The position numbers and the translations under genes are program-made. This document shows, one piece after another, positions 32,695-44,260 of a DNA stretch of 64,000 bases. Location: positions 6,215,001-6,279,000 of the forward strand of contig CALNXK010000007.1 of NCBI GenBank assembly GCA_942486035.1. Reading direction: 5' to 3'. Every line of letters starts with the position of its first letter. Within the stretch, counting starts at the first letter, position 1. Origin of the DNA: Porites lobata. Lineage: Eukaryota; Cnidaria; Anthozoa; Scleractinia; Poritidae. The notes beneath the pieces are model-generated. The model made no database searches and was not told the DNA's origin. It saw only the letters and a list, made by a program, of their open reading frames with translations.

Positions 32695-32823
32695 ACACAA
32701 AGTGAAAGAGTCTACTCGTCCCTTACAGCTTGTGAATCAGTAAATAGTAACCACAGTAGACCCTGCAATCAATCACGGATATATGTCAATCAAGGATTTC
32801 ATCCTGGTTTTCACAACAACTGA
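32695..32823 (+). pseudogene. Gene 2 last coding exon with second YxxL
   Basis: Acceptor TTTATTCCAG, 129 nt ending in TGA. It begins TQSERVYSSL and later has RIYVNQ, matching gene 3 (TPSERVYASL, PIYVNQ). It is 18 codons longer than gene 3. Confidence 0.75.
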
Positions 32824-32862
32824 TGTTTTGGGGCTTAGATCGCTTTTAACCCTATTGGAATG

Positions 32863-32868
32863 AATAAA
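32863..32868 (+). terminator. Poly(A) signal of gene 2
   Basis: AATAAA, 40 bp after the stop codon, in 'gaatgaataaataaataataacc'. Confidence 0.5.
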
Positions 32869-33850
32869 TAAATAATAACCATTGTTGAGCTTTTGTTAAC
32901 GTTTCAACAAGAAATGAATTTATTGTATGCAATTTATACGGTGCAATTTGGTAGAATTACCTATATTTTTAATAAGGACCCTTTTTGACCGTTTAGGCAG
33001 AGATAAATGAGAATTTAAGAGCATATTAAGAACATCATAACCTATCTCTCTTCTGTACAGTCTACTTTGGGCGACTGGCCTGGAAAGGAAAGGAAGTAAG
33101 AACTAAAGAAGCGCGCAGAGAGTTAACAATGGAAAGACGCACTTTTTCACTAGCCATCACCTCACCACCTTGAATTTCTAATTCCGCGAAAAGCAAGTAC
33201 CAGCAGACTAACCCTATTTGTGTATAATAATACCTTGGGAATCGCGTTAGGTATTGAAGTATTTCCTTTAGCTCTTTCGCGTCAAATGTGTTCCATAAAT
33301 TATTGGCTAAGATCTATCTATCGACGAAGGTACTTACAAGGCTTGCTTACTTGGTCATTTTTTATTTCAAAGTCTACTATAGGAATAATGGCAAATACTG
33401 AAAAAGCACTAGCTTCCGTCCGTGTGTGCTTGTCGACCGCCTTCTTTTCTTGCTTTGTCACCGATGGTTATGGGAAAATAGCGCTTCTAACAAATGTCAC
33501 AAGACTAACTTCAGCACCATATTATAGGAGGAGCCAATTGAAAACAGTTTCCTTTTTTCTTTTTTGGCATCAACGTCCTGGTTTGCTTTAAGATTAGATT
33601 GAGTTCAAAATAACTTTTTGGTTTTACTAGACTGTGGATATGGTTCTCTTTAGCTCCGACAATTGTAAAACTTCCTTCATGGTTTCAGCGCTGAAATTGC
33701 ATGAACCCAAGGTTACGTGCCCTGAAAAACGGCTTTGCGTGACATGTCAGGTCTGAGTAAACAACATTAATGTCAAGAGCTGAGGCACTACCTTAAAATA
33801 TTGAGACGGACACCTTGGTAGCGTGGCTATTTTACTTTCGATGTTGACTT
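32869..33850. other. Intergenic, gene 2 to gene 3
   Basis: No gene recognised. An open run of about 120 codons at 33,220-33,591 lacks recognisable motifs and is not called. Confidence 0.4.
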
Positions 33851-33935
33851 ATGGCGAAAGAACGTTTGTCCTCGATCTCAGGGTTTATATTTACAGTCTT
33901 TTGTCTACAAGTGCCGGGCAGTGCTCGTATCATGA
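33851..33935 (+). CDS. Gene 3 first coding exon, signal peptide
   Basis: ATG then MAKERLSSISGFIFTVFCLQ and PGSARIM, a short typical signal peptide, with phase-1 donor A|GTAAGA. The next matching acceptor is the CTLD exon at 37,166. Gene 3 reads signal peptide, CTLD1, stalk, CTLD2, stalk, transmembrane helix, ITAM-like tail: a type I surface lectin receptor, tandem paralogue of gene 2. Confidence 0.7.
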
Positions 33936-34719
33936 GTAAGACAGCCTTTTATGTTCTTATTTTATAATTACTATTAGCTTTCTTTTTTCAGAATATTTAC
34001 GCAGCTTTATTTCATTTTGTAATACCTTTTGCTAGGCCTTGGTCACCGGACGAAAGATACGTGAGATTAAATCTTCATAGCTGTGGTGAAAATTAATATT
34101 TCAGTATAACTAAAACAATTCCACAATACCAAAATCTGCTTATGTCTTTTGGTTATCGATATCAGGCCCCAAAATTATGGAGTCTACAGAATTCAAATAA
34201 TTTCAAAATTTAGCTCCTCACTCCTAACACACGTTGCTGTAATTTTCTGCCATAAAAGCTTTTGTTACTCTGACGTGGTTATTAAAAGCTTAACACGCAC
34301 AAATCAAGTCAAAGCAGCTCTTAGTTCGGTTATAGTGACGCAGGAGTATATAATTTGCAGTAAGTTTGGTATAAATAGGGTTCTTAATCGTCGTTGGCGG
34401 TGTATTCTTTTTTAACAGATTATTCAGACATTCAAAACCTTACTGGAACGGCGACAGCAAGAAATGAATTAAATCAAACAAGAACGCTCTTAAAATCGGG
34501 TCTCATCTCGCTTGCTTGGAGACTAGATAAGAAATAAGGAGGTGATTAATTCTACACGATACAGGATTTACTCGCTAAAGGTCTCTCACCTCCTACTTTA
34601 TTTTATCGACGGTCGAGTATTTCAGGATATTTACTTTTTATGTCGTATTAGACGGAATGTTTCTGAATTGATTTAGTACGCGTGTTAGCGACGACCGGAA
34701 TTAGGTCTGCAGTCGCAGG

Positions 34720-34735
34720 CTATACACGTGTATAG
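34720..34735. repeat. 16-bp perfect palindrome
   Basis: CTATACACGTGTATAG. A related stretch (GCAGGCTAGTGTATAGTTACC) recurs at about 35,911-35,933. Confidence 0.6.
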
Positions 34736-34846
34736 TTGCCTACGTCGTAGTAGACTGCGAACAGTCTCTCTCTTTCTTCAGATTTAGTAAGAGGAGTACA
34801 CGCGCGCGCGAGACTGCTCGTAGTCAAGCGTCGCAGACGCTCTAAA

Positions 34847-34884
34847 CATGGATAATAGAAAGACTGGTCTTTCTATTATCCATG
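34847..34884. repeat. Perfect 17-bp hairpin, 4-nt loop
   Basis: Arms CATGGATAATAGAAAGA and its exact complement around CTGG, in the gene 3 first intron. Confidence 0.85.
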
Positions 34885-34904
34885 CTCTAATGCTCTAAAC
34901 CTTC

Positions 34905-35880
34905 TGTATATAGAGCGTCTGCGAATTAGTGCACAATATCGTGTTCGAATCCCGCAGAGTCGCAACGACATATCTCGTCGTTTTTGATTGGCTAGTTTCT
35001 TACGCAGTTTGCATTGTGATTAGTCCGATTTGAATTAAGTGTTGACAAGCCAAACACGACTAATAGCTCGTGACAAGAGAGATTGAGCTCGTGATAGTGT
35101 GAAACGTGACTTTAGAGTCGGCTTGAACAACAGAGGTTTTTCTTGCTCTCTTTCTGCGTAGTTTACGTAGTGCATGGAGTATTCTACACTTTCACTGAGC
35201 AAATTTTGTTTTGCCGCTTTGAGTCTCACACTTAGAGGTTATAAAGCCGGTCTGTTCCGTGCGGCATAGTGAGTAATTAGTTCTCGTGGTTTATATTTCT
35301 GCAGATGTTTTCTGATAGGATTTGATCACATGAGCAGTTTACCATTAAATGATTTTCTTTTACCTTTTTAAGCCTTAAGCTTTTTTATTGCGTCTAAATA
35401 ACCTTAGTTTCTTTGGTTTTCTCCGAAATGCCTGGACCTGAATAGCTACATGTCTGCATTTTTTTTGGCTGTGAATATCATGATTTCCTAATTTGTTTTG
35501 ACGCTAGAACTGTAGGCTAGATTGCAGAATACGTGGCAGTGCATCTGCAGCGATTGGAACACGCTGGAAAACCAGTCGGCAAATTTTACAAGCAAATTCT
35601 GGCCTTGAAGGGATTCTATCAAAGCTTTTTTTGTTCAGAAGTAGGCTTTAAAGTTCGAACTGCTCTTTCATTGTTTACTGTTTGTCGATCCTTGCCAACT
35701 CCGTTCTGTGAATTTTGATATGTCACTGCGCCCAACCGTCACGCACACGTAAGAATTAGGCCAATCGTGAGGCGCATAAGAAACCCGCCTATCAGAAACG
35801 CTCAGTCACATATGTCCTTGCGACTCTGCAGGATATTAGAACGAGCTTTAGCGCACTAATTCGCAGACAGACTATACAAA
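34905..35880. mobile_element. TIR element with GTCTGCGAATTAGTGC ends
   Basis: Sequence at 34,905-34,990 is inverted at about 35,780-35,880, including TCTGCGAATTAGTGC and GCAGAGTCGCAA. The left end also has a tRNA box B-like GTTCGAATCCCGC. Interior of about 800 bp without a recognisable gene. Exact ends uncertain (possibly TATA). Confidence 0.55.
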
Positions 35881-35939
35881 TGGTTGAAACGTGTGCGTAG
35901 GCCGGCTGTAACGCAGGCTAGTGTATAGTTACCCGAAAA

Positions 35940-37165
35940 TTCAAGGGCCTTGATTCGAGAGAAATTACATCATCAACAAAGATAGAAAAACGTGATAAGA
36001 ACATGGCGCGTCATTTCAATCATCACCGAAAATAAACTGCATGCTCATCACAAGACTAATTTGCATACATTGAAAGTTTACAACACCCGACCAGTTAGTC
36101 TTTAATTTTCCTAATTAAGATTCTTGTCTTTTTTTTTTTCGACCACCGAAGTGTTCACTTGTCCCAAAGTAATCAACGCTTTCAAGCGACAGAATTCGTG
36201 GACAGAACCTTTCTGGAAAAGCTCTAAACCTAATCTTTCTTTCTTTCTTTCTTTCTCTCCTAAGCTTCGGTCAGGCAACGATTCTTATTCCCAGTTTCCA
36301 CGGTCTCCGCTAAGAACGCCTGGGACCACAACCGTCGTTTTGTGAACTAAATACAAAGAAAAAAAACGGCTTGCAGACTATGAGTGTCGCTAGCTGCTTA
36401 GGCAAGCGAAACTAAAAAGCAATAGAGTTTGTGAGCAAACCAAGAGCCCCGCACTTCACGTTCATGAAGCTTGTCTGTAAATTTCGTTACTGTTTCTGTG
36501 TAAAATGGACCCGAAATGGCCAAATCATTGGGTGAGCTCCAACTCCGTTTCTTCTCACTTCAGCAGCAATTAATTCCTATCTTTTAAGACTCTTTTAAGT
36601 TACAGTGCAACTTGGGATTATTTTTTGACTCTTTGTAAAAACAAAGAAAAGCCGTTTTTTCGTCCCCAATAGTTTTGTACACTGGCACCCAGATAGAACA
36701 ACCAGGCCTCTCTCAACGATTTCACCTCATCGTCATAACGAATAACTTCAAATCGTCTTCCCCATCATTAAGTACAATTCCAACATGTAATTGATCCCCG
36801 ATACAACGTATACCCTCGATCAGTATTACGAGAAGCTCAATTAGCTCACGTAGCTTTTATTCTCCTTCGCAGCCGTTTTTAGGGTCAAGGCGCATCGCAC
36901 GCGAAGGAGTACATGTAGCTGGACCTGTGCTACACATTCCAGTTTACAAACACAAAGAATTGTGGTCGGTAATTAGAAAAGTAACATGGACGTAAACACG
37001 ATATGATAGAACTGATAATTGATATACCACAGCCTACCGAACGTGAAATCCATCCGAAGAATACATCGTTATCATGAAAAACAAAAACAAGAACAAATCT
37101 TTCAAGATAATGTTTTATTGTTATATCAATTACTTTAACGTGAAATAATTTGTTTTTCTCTCAAG
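35940..37165. other. Gene 3 first intron, remainder
   Basis: No exon recognised; a short (CTTT)n run at about 36,238-36,256. Confidence 0.4.
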
Positions 37166-37564
37166 ACCTGACGCTTCTTTACGGCTGTTCTCGGTACACA
37201 TTTTATGCTGCATCTCAGAAGTCAGTTGATTTTGATAAGAGCAGAGACGCCTGCAAAGTTCACCGAAGTGACCTTGTGTCTATTGAAAGTAACGAGGAGT
37301 GGAATTTTCTGAAAGACACTGTAAACAAATTTCCACAGAATGGAACTGAATACTATATTGGTTTAACCAAAGACAAACACGGAAGATGGAGGTGGATCAG
37401 TAATAACAGCACAGTGGATGAATCCTATTGGGCAGAAGGCCAACCTAGTGAGGATGAACAAAACGTTACAAAGTGTGCAATAATGTACAAAGATTTTGAA
37501 CAGAATTATGGTTTGTTCGATGATTTGCACTGTTTCTTTAAAAGGCATGGCTATATATGTGAAC
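37166..37564 (+). CDS. Gene 3 CTLD1 exon
   Basis: A 399-nt phase 1-1 exon with acceptor TTTTCTCTCAAG and donor C|GTGAGT. Complete CTLD: YGCSRYTFYAAS, DACKVHRSDLVSIES, YYIGLTK, RWRWISNNSTV, YWAEGQPSEDE, CAIMYKDFEQNYGLFDDLHC and GYICE. The Ca2+-site tripeptide is QPS and WND is replaced by FDD, so Ca2+-dependent sugar binding is not assured. N-linked sequons include NGT and NNS. Confidence 0.92.
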
Positions 37565-37982
37565 GTGAGTACCATGCCATGTGGTTTTGATTGCTAAAAT
37601 ACTCTGTTATGGTTTTATTAAGTGTCGTGACAGCCGTTGTGGTACAGTTTGCATTTCTATACCGCAACTTAAATAGTCTAAATATAAGAAACAATTATTT
37701 CATTCTATTCTATTATCAACTTTGTGTCATATTTTGCCAAGATGAAAAAGATATCTGAAATAACAAATCAGTGATACTGGAGTATATTATTATTGGAGTA
37801 TAGCAAACCACTACATATCATGATTTAAACACAACGTTGAAAACAGAACAATACTGAGGAGTTCCAAGGACAAACTAATATCATATATAGTGTCTTTGTA
37901 GAATTAATATTATATTATTTCAACGAAGCATTTTTAATTCTTACGTCCTATTTCATTTTCTTGTTTCGTCATACCTTTTCAG

Positions 37983-38066
37983 ATGTTCTGAAAACAGCAA
38001 ACTGTTCAACTGTTACTAAAACTGCACCAGCTACAAACTTGGGTCTAACAAAAACTCCAATGACAG
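37983..38066 (+). CDS. Gene 3 Thr-rich stalk exon
   Basis: An 84-nt phase 1-1 exon with acceptor CCTTTTCAG and donor G|GTAAGT. It encodes DVLKTANCSTVTKTAPATN plus a further Thr-rich stretch, a likely O-glycosylated spacer with one cysteine. Confidence 0.8.
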
Positions 38067-38302
38067 GTAAGTTAAAATAGTTTTTATGACTTTGAGTTCA
38101 ACAACTTTAATGTAATTTTCCTTTTTCCTACTGGACGAAAAAATGGATTTACTAGCCTGGGTAGCCAAATTACAGGAAATGTGCCAGTAGCAAGTACCAC
38201 ATTTGCACAATTTTGCTCAAATTTGCGCAAGAGCAAAGACTGGTATTGCACTAGATTTGCTATCCGTAGCAAAGACGGTAAATGCCACATTTGCATAACA
38301 TT

Positions 38303-40801
38303 GGGTGTTACTAAACAGAGTAACGCAGTAACGAGTAACGAGTAACGGAGTAACGAGAAAACGAGTAACGGGATAAAAATTCAAGAGGTTAAAAAAATAA
38401 ATAAATGAATCCTAATGAAAGAAAAACATAAAAAAATGGCTGTAATATCCTAATAATGACCTTTACCAAGCTCGAAAAATATGTGTATTCCAAAAAAGCG
38501 CTTAAAACAACGACGTCAACCCCCCTACCCCTCTCTCCAGCAAAGTCGAAGGTATTTTCGCGCCGAAAAAGTCACCTGGCTAAGGCTGTTATTTGCAATT
38601 GAGTATGCCTATCCAGCAGATAGAGTAACAAAACGTTCCGTCTATCGTTCACCCTAAAAGGTTATTTCCTAAAGCCCGGGATCAGGAAGACTATTTTAAA
38701 AGTGCCTAATTTCTGAACAATTGTCACAAATCATTGAATATGTACAACTGAAATGAGTAGTACCCAGATCACTAGTAGCATAAGTACCAACATCGCCATC
38801 TGCATCAGTAACATTGATTTCCGTATGGTTTATAGTTTGATCCCGCGGTATACGTTGTGCTTATTGAGATCATGAAGAAAAGAAAGTTTTTGCGAGGCAT
38901 TCTTTTTTAGACAAGGCATGGGACTACCCAAGGTTTCAAGGTTTCAGTGCGAACGATTGTTATAACCAATGGATTAATTAAATTTTGTAAGAAGATTAAG
39001 GAAAGTACTTCTTATGCCAAATGCAGGTCCCTCTTCGTAGTCGCAGGATTGTAAAGACCGTCTGCAAGTGCCACTTCAGCTCTTAGGTGCTAATATAAGA
39101 GATTGATCGTCAAAGCAAGTCTAGAAGAACACACGACCATTCCTTTCCCGAGGGGATCATAAGTGGGAGAACACAGAAGTGGAAACGAGGGCTCTTCTAC
39201 GATTTCAAAATACTATTAGTTGTTGTTATCTTAGCTCAGGCGTTTCATATAACACACCAATATTTATTTTTAAAGTTTGCCGAAGCGTGACCAGAAGCGG
39301 AAACCCTTAACAGAATTCAGCGGTGACAGAGGCGTAACTGCCTGCCATCCATTAAGCCCAGGCTTAACAAATTAAAATTTGGGTCACAATGAGTCCATGT
39401 AATTGCTTGTTATCAGGGCGTGAAATTGCAGCTAATACAAGCACCAATGTCTGTATGACAATCATGCAAAATGGCACATATTTCACTAGGAAACTCTGTT
39501 GCTGGCGAACGCCAAGTAGATGTGTAGGGGTCCTCTTTGCTTACTTTGATTACCTGCTAGAATCATTTGGGTTCAAAACTTGTCAATTTGGAGGATCTCA
39601 GCTCTAAAATAGCATCTAGTAAACCGGCCGTTTTCTCCTTGTTTGTTCTATTTCTTCTTGTTTGTTTCGCTTATCTTTTTTTTCTGAGGACTCAGGACTT
39701 ATTCGACTTATAGAATTGGCTACCACTTTGAAATGTTAAGTAGCCAAGTGGATCTTAATGCCCTGGCAGTAACAATGTTTCGGTGTAGTCTGCATTGATT
39801 GATGTTAAACGTAACTTCGAGCAAACCAATCCATTTGAATGTTTCTTTACTTTACTTTAATTGAAAATCGATCTCAAAACTAGTCTCGCTCTGCACTCTA
39901 TTTGCCGTCAATATTCGAATTTCAGATTGTTTACATCGGGAGGTTATTTTTAAACATGATTTATAATTCCTTTTAAACCGGTAGAAAAGTTCACTATAAT
40001 TAACTTTTGGAAGGTAGTATTAAGTCGAATCCCGTATTTTCGAGAGGAGTTAAAAGACTAGACATTAGCTAGACATTGAAAGTTGAGCAGGAAAGGTAAT
40101 AACCCCGGGAGTAATAAAGGAGCATACTGTTTCTAAGACCCTGTTTACATGGAGTGGAGGACCCCGGCCTAGTGGGGTAGGTTTCTTTTGTTTTGTGTCC
40201 CCCGGAGCGTGAAAACAAAAGAAACCAACCCCACTAGACCGGGGTCCCCCACTCCATGTAAGGAGGCCCTAAGCCTTGGCAATCGAGTACTTTTAATTGG
40301 TTAGTTGGTAACCGCAATAAGGGCCCAACAACGTTCTATTATTTTGATTTACCTGACAGAGCTTTTTCTTCTAAGAAATAAAATAATTGTGACAATCAGA
40401 AAGAAAATGTGTACCTCACCTTCCTCCATGCATGGTTGTCGCTCCTCGGTCTCCTCGTAGGTGTGAGAAAATAACCATTTGACCTACATCCATCCAAACC
40501 TCTTATTTCATTGGTTCGTGTAACCTGTACTACCTATTGTTTTCAGGGATAGGGGAAGGTGACTTTTTCGGCGCGAAATTACCTTCGACTTTGCTGGAGG
40601 GAGGGGTGGGGGGTTGACGTCGTTGTTTTTCGAGATTGGTAAAGATCATTATTAGGATATTACAACCATTTTTATGTTTTTTCTTTCATCAGGATTTATT
40701 TATTTATCTTTTAAACCTCTTGGATTTTTATCCCGTTACTCGTTTTCTCGTTACTCCGTTACTCGTTACTCGTTACTTCGTTACTCTGTTTAGTAACACC
40801 C
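38303..40801. mobile_element. Mutator-like TIR transposon
   Basis: A 2,499-bp element with about 250-bp inverted ends beginning GGGTGTTACTAAACAGAGTAACG and rich in GTAACG/CGTTAC repeats. It is flanked by an exact 9-bp duplication CATAACATT (38,294-38,302 and 40,802-40,810). Nine-base duplications and long TIRs point to the Mutator superfamily. No transposase frame, so non-autonomous. It splits a tract of GCAAATG-type repeats. Confidence 0.88.
40138..40268. mobile_element. Hairpin MITE nested in the Mutator-like element
   Basis: Palindromic, with CCTGTTTACATGGAGTGG near the left end and its complement right, flanked by CTAAG (40,133-40,137 and 40,269-40,273). Related to 12,089-12,263. Confidence 0.6.
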
Positions 40802-40810
40802 CATAACATT

Positions 40811-41475
40811 TACTTCTTGGTCCAAAGATAAAGGGCAGCCATGGATTTGAGGGTCATTTGCAAATGGTTCAAATGTGTATAGTAGGCAAACATGTTTCTT
40901 TGAACTATATTTGCACATTATGCAAATGTTAGCGCAAACCTGTTGTTTTGCACATTTTTTGCTTTAGATGTAAAAGTATGTAAACCTGTTATTTTTAGAA
41001 CGTTTACGCACCTTTGCAAATGTGAGCGAAGTATGTAATTTGAACAATGTTTGCTTGGGTTATCATAAGTGATCAAATTTTCATAACTGAACCAGATCGC
41101 TTTGCATAGCAAATGTAACCAAACTCTTTGTATTAAACATGTTTGCTCAGGAAGCAAATGTTAGCAAACCTAAACTTTAAGCAAATTTTCTAGGGTATGC
41201 AAATTTGATCAAACACAAAATTTTGCTTGTAGCGGCAAATGTGGTTTAAAGCCAAGGTTTGAACAAAGTTGCTTGGGCAGCAAATCTAATCAAACTGTTA
41301 CTATTGTAAACCTTTTCGCTCAGGTAACAAATGTAATCAAATTCTGACTTTGATTTGATTAGCAAGTGTCATCAAACCCATAAAATTGAGCATGTTTTCT
41401 CAAGTAGCAAATGTGAATTCCAAGGTGTAAACGAGTTTGCTTGGGTTGTAGCAAATGGGATAAAACTTTCTAATT
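40811..41475. repeat. Degenerate GCAAATG minisatellite
   Basis: Repeated unit of roughly 45-50 bp resembling TTTGCTCAGGTAGCAAATGTAATCAAAC, about a dozen diverged copies. It continues at 38,150-38,293 on the other side of the Mutator-like insertion. Confidence 0.65.
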
Positions 41476-41632
41476 ATTTTTAATTATAACATAGCTCACT
41501 TCAGGTTCGTAACAAGTTGCCATTAACTTGAAATTTATAGCTTCAAACATTCAAGTTACTGAAGGAAATTCTAGCAGTGACCTCTCATTAAAGTTCAAAT
41601 GATTGATTTCATAAACCAAAGTGGCTTACACA

Positions 41633-41797
41633 GGCGCGGATCTAGGGGGAGGGTGCAGGGGGTGCGCACCGCCTCCTGAGATGACCTGCGGTTTACTAAT
41701 ATAACTGGTATTCTGGTAACTATGTGGTTTATTGGTGTTGAAGTAGAGCAAGAGACGAGTGCACCTCTTCCTAAAAAAAATCCTGGATCCGCCCCGG
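41633..41797. mobile_element. hAT-type MITE
   Basis: 165 bp, ends GGCGCGGATCTAGG and CCTGGATCCGCCCCGG, flanked by TTACACA (41,626-41,632 and 41,798-41,804). With one mismatch the duplication is 8 bp, as for hAT. Confidence 0.75.
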
Positions 41798-42509
41798 TTA
41801 CACATTATTATAGACTTTACAAACTACAGTATACATACAGCTCTTCATATTAATTCCCAATTTTACAGTTTGTTAACGTTTACTCGTCTCCACTCTATGC
41901 TCTATCAGATCATTTCTAAGTATTAATATTATAAGAAAAGTGTTCTTCATTTAAATTAGAGCTGATCATTTTTTCTCCTTGGTTAATTGAAATTGAAACC
42001 TAACCACTCTAAAGTAAAAGTAAGTAAATCAATTAATTAATTAACATTAATGTTAATTATTAGTATTAATTATGAATTTTAATTATTAATATTAATATTA
42101 ATTAATGAAGTAAATTAATTAATTGATTAAATAATATTGTTCGTATTGTCTGTTCCATCAGACCAACCCAATGCTTTTTATCTCTAGCCTTAGGCCATTC
42201 GCAAATAAGCGACACTCGCAGCGACTCTACGCTCGCTACTCAATTTCATTGCTTTTCACAAAGAAGCTTCGCTTGGGTGGTTGAGTTTAATTCCAATTAT
42301 GTTAGAGAATTGTCCTTGCTATTTTCTTCCATTGCCGGCAAACTTTTTAAACAGAAAGCGCAGGAAATAATAACCCATCTTAGCACATCATATAGAGATT
42401 TTAATCCATGGTGGTTCAATAGGAATCAAAGCTAATCAAGGTAAGGTTAGCCCGCAATCGAGCTTTGCGTGGCTTAATTAATTAATTAATTGCATTGTTT
42501 TTCTTTCAG

Positions 42510-42904
42510 TTAAGCCAGATGGCGAGAAAGCTTGTTCTTGTTACACTTTTGAAAGTGATCGACCAATGACGTGGCCCACGGCAAGGGCTTCTTGTAAATA
42601 TAACAAAAAAAATCTCGTGGCCATAGAAACAGAGAGAGAGTGGCAGTTTATCACGAACGAGCTCAAGAATCGGACAACAAGAAAAAATGAGTGGCACATA
42701 GGATTGTTTTGGGATAGAACAGTTAGTAACTGGACATGGGTCAACGGTAAACCGCTGACTATAATGAAATGGCGGGATTCTGAACCTAGTAGAAACAGTT
42801 ACTACGCTCTCATTGCTAAAGAATGGCCTAGAGGTTCTTATGGGAAATTTGATGGCATCAAAGGCAACATAAAAAGAGCGTGGATATGCGAGGAGGAAAC
42901 AGCT
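42510..42904 (+). CDS. Gene 3 CTLD2 exon
   Basis: Acceptor TTTTTCTTTCAG, phase-1 entry. A diverged CTLD: CSCYTFESDRPMTWPTARASC, LVAIETEREWQFI, WHIGLFWD, NWTWVNGKPL, SEPS and RAWICEEE. The only GT near the end (GCT|GTAAAT) is phase 0, but the next exon needs phase 1; the position where phase 1 would fall reads ACAG|CTG. Either the donor is mutated, an exon is missing from my model, or this exon is skipped, which stays in frame. Confidence 0.8.
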
Positions 42905-44131
42905 GTAAATATAATTTTTATTTTTATTTTTAGATTGTTGCGTTCGAGTCAGCTTCGCTGATCTATAAGTAATGCATTAAAAAAAAAGCGATACGTGATG
43001 ATAAGGTAAAAGGTCAACTTTCCCACCACCAGGCTCGGGTGAGTAGGGGTAAAGAGAACATTATCTTTATTTACTGGTTGAGTGCTTCTGCACGGGCCAA
43101 TAGTCTGATCGATGATTTATTGCGTAACTGTTAAGCAAAAAAACAACAACAACAACAACAAAAACTGGCTAACCTTACTGAAGGGTGACTGACTTTGTAA
43201 GAGACAGAAAATAAACGTTATATAGTGTAGTCTTCGGTGACCGCACACAAAGTATCGCGGGCGCTCTTTCCCACGAAAAAGCACATGTTTTGTTATGGAG
43301 TTATACTGTCGTTTCGTTAGGACAAGTTTCCTTTCCATTGAGAAGGCACAATAACTTGTAAGTATGCAGTATTTTCGGTTATTCGGTCAATATCATCTTT
43401 GTAATAGTCGCGTTGTTGTTATTTCAGCGAATCTTTCTCTTTCACGTGCAATTTGTGAATGGAACGAATACAAGTTATGTCAGGTTATGTGCAGATTAGA
43501 AACGAACTAGCAAGTGAACAACTGATTAAAGTACAGTTTCAAGTAGCTATGAGTGGACGCTACAGACTTAATTATATGACAAACTGTCTGTCTAACTAAT
43601 CAAATAAAATGTGGGTCTTGTTTGCTTGTCTGTCTGTCTGGCTGTCTGTGTTCCTGCCGACTATATGACTGACTGATCGACTGAGAGTTGCTTTGGCAAT
43701 GGATCATTGGCAATTGGGCAATGGACATTTGTTAATAATTTGGGCATGCAGAACTAACTGCAATGATTTGCTTTATAGAGAGTGACCACCAAACAATCGC
43801 CTCATAGTGCACACTTTCCCAATACACACTGAATACAGTGCCCAAAGCATTACCTTCATAGAAGCAGGTGGGCATATGTCCGCAATAAATCTTTTCAGGT
43901 TTAAAAGCAATTTTCAGACTTTTTGACAGACAGACATTTTTAGTACAATCAGTATCAGTCCTGTCACTTAATAATACATTTGCAAGAATCACGCCCCACG
44001 CCTAACACAATTTCCATATACCATCCATTCCTCGATGGGAATGCGTAACTGACCAAATGACCTCCTTTTTTTCTTTCTCTCTCTCTCTCTTTCTTTCTTT
44101 CTTTTTTCTTCCGTCTTTTTTTTAACGCCAG
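42905..44131. other. Gene 3 intron after CTLD2
   Basis: No exon identified that would repair the phase. Low-complexity runs: (ACA)n near 43,142, GTCT near 43,625, CTTT near 44,080. Confidence 0.4.
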
Positions 44132-44260
44132 ACGCCTGTCAAGGGGTTTGTATGCGTCATTATCCGTCGGTAACAACGATAGTAACACCACGAGTAACCG
44201 CTTCCAGTACGAAAGAAAGGACAAGTTTCAGCATAGCAGATCCTACTTATTTTTCTTCAG
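44132..44260 (+). CDS. Gene 3 second Ser/Thr-rich stalk exon
   Basis: A 129-nt phase 1-1 exon with acceptor AACGCCAG and donor G|GTTTGC (weak). It encodes ACQGVCMRHYPSVTTIVTP then a Ser/Thr-rich run, a membrane-proximal spacer with two close cysteines. Confidence 0.65.

Larger units (their letters stand above)
16553..32823 (+). pseudogene. Gene 2: CTLD transmembrane receptor, disrupted
   Basis: Paralogue of gene 3 with the same exon order: signal peptide, CTLD, Ser/Thr stalk, transmembrane helix, cytoplasmic exons. Lesions seen: a 1-nt frame shift in the signal-peptide exon, a 6.4-kb LINE inside the CTLD exon, loss of the stalk donor (CTAAAA where gene 3 has GTAAGT), a transmembrane exon that runs to TAG with only a phase-0 donor, and a lost acceptor in the 25-nt cytoplasmic exon. 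A second LINE and a Ty3-like fragment fill the intron before the transmembrane exon. The last two exons are well preserved, so death looks recent, or the tail is under other use. Confidence 0.75.

Noticed and set aside
33220..33591. 123-codon open frame between genes 2 and 3
   Set aside because: No recognisable domain, no splice-phase fit with gene 3, and no homologous block beside gene 2.
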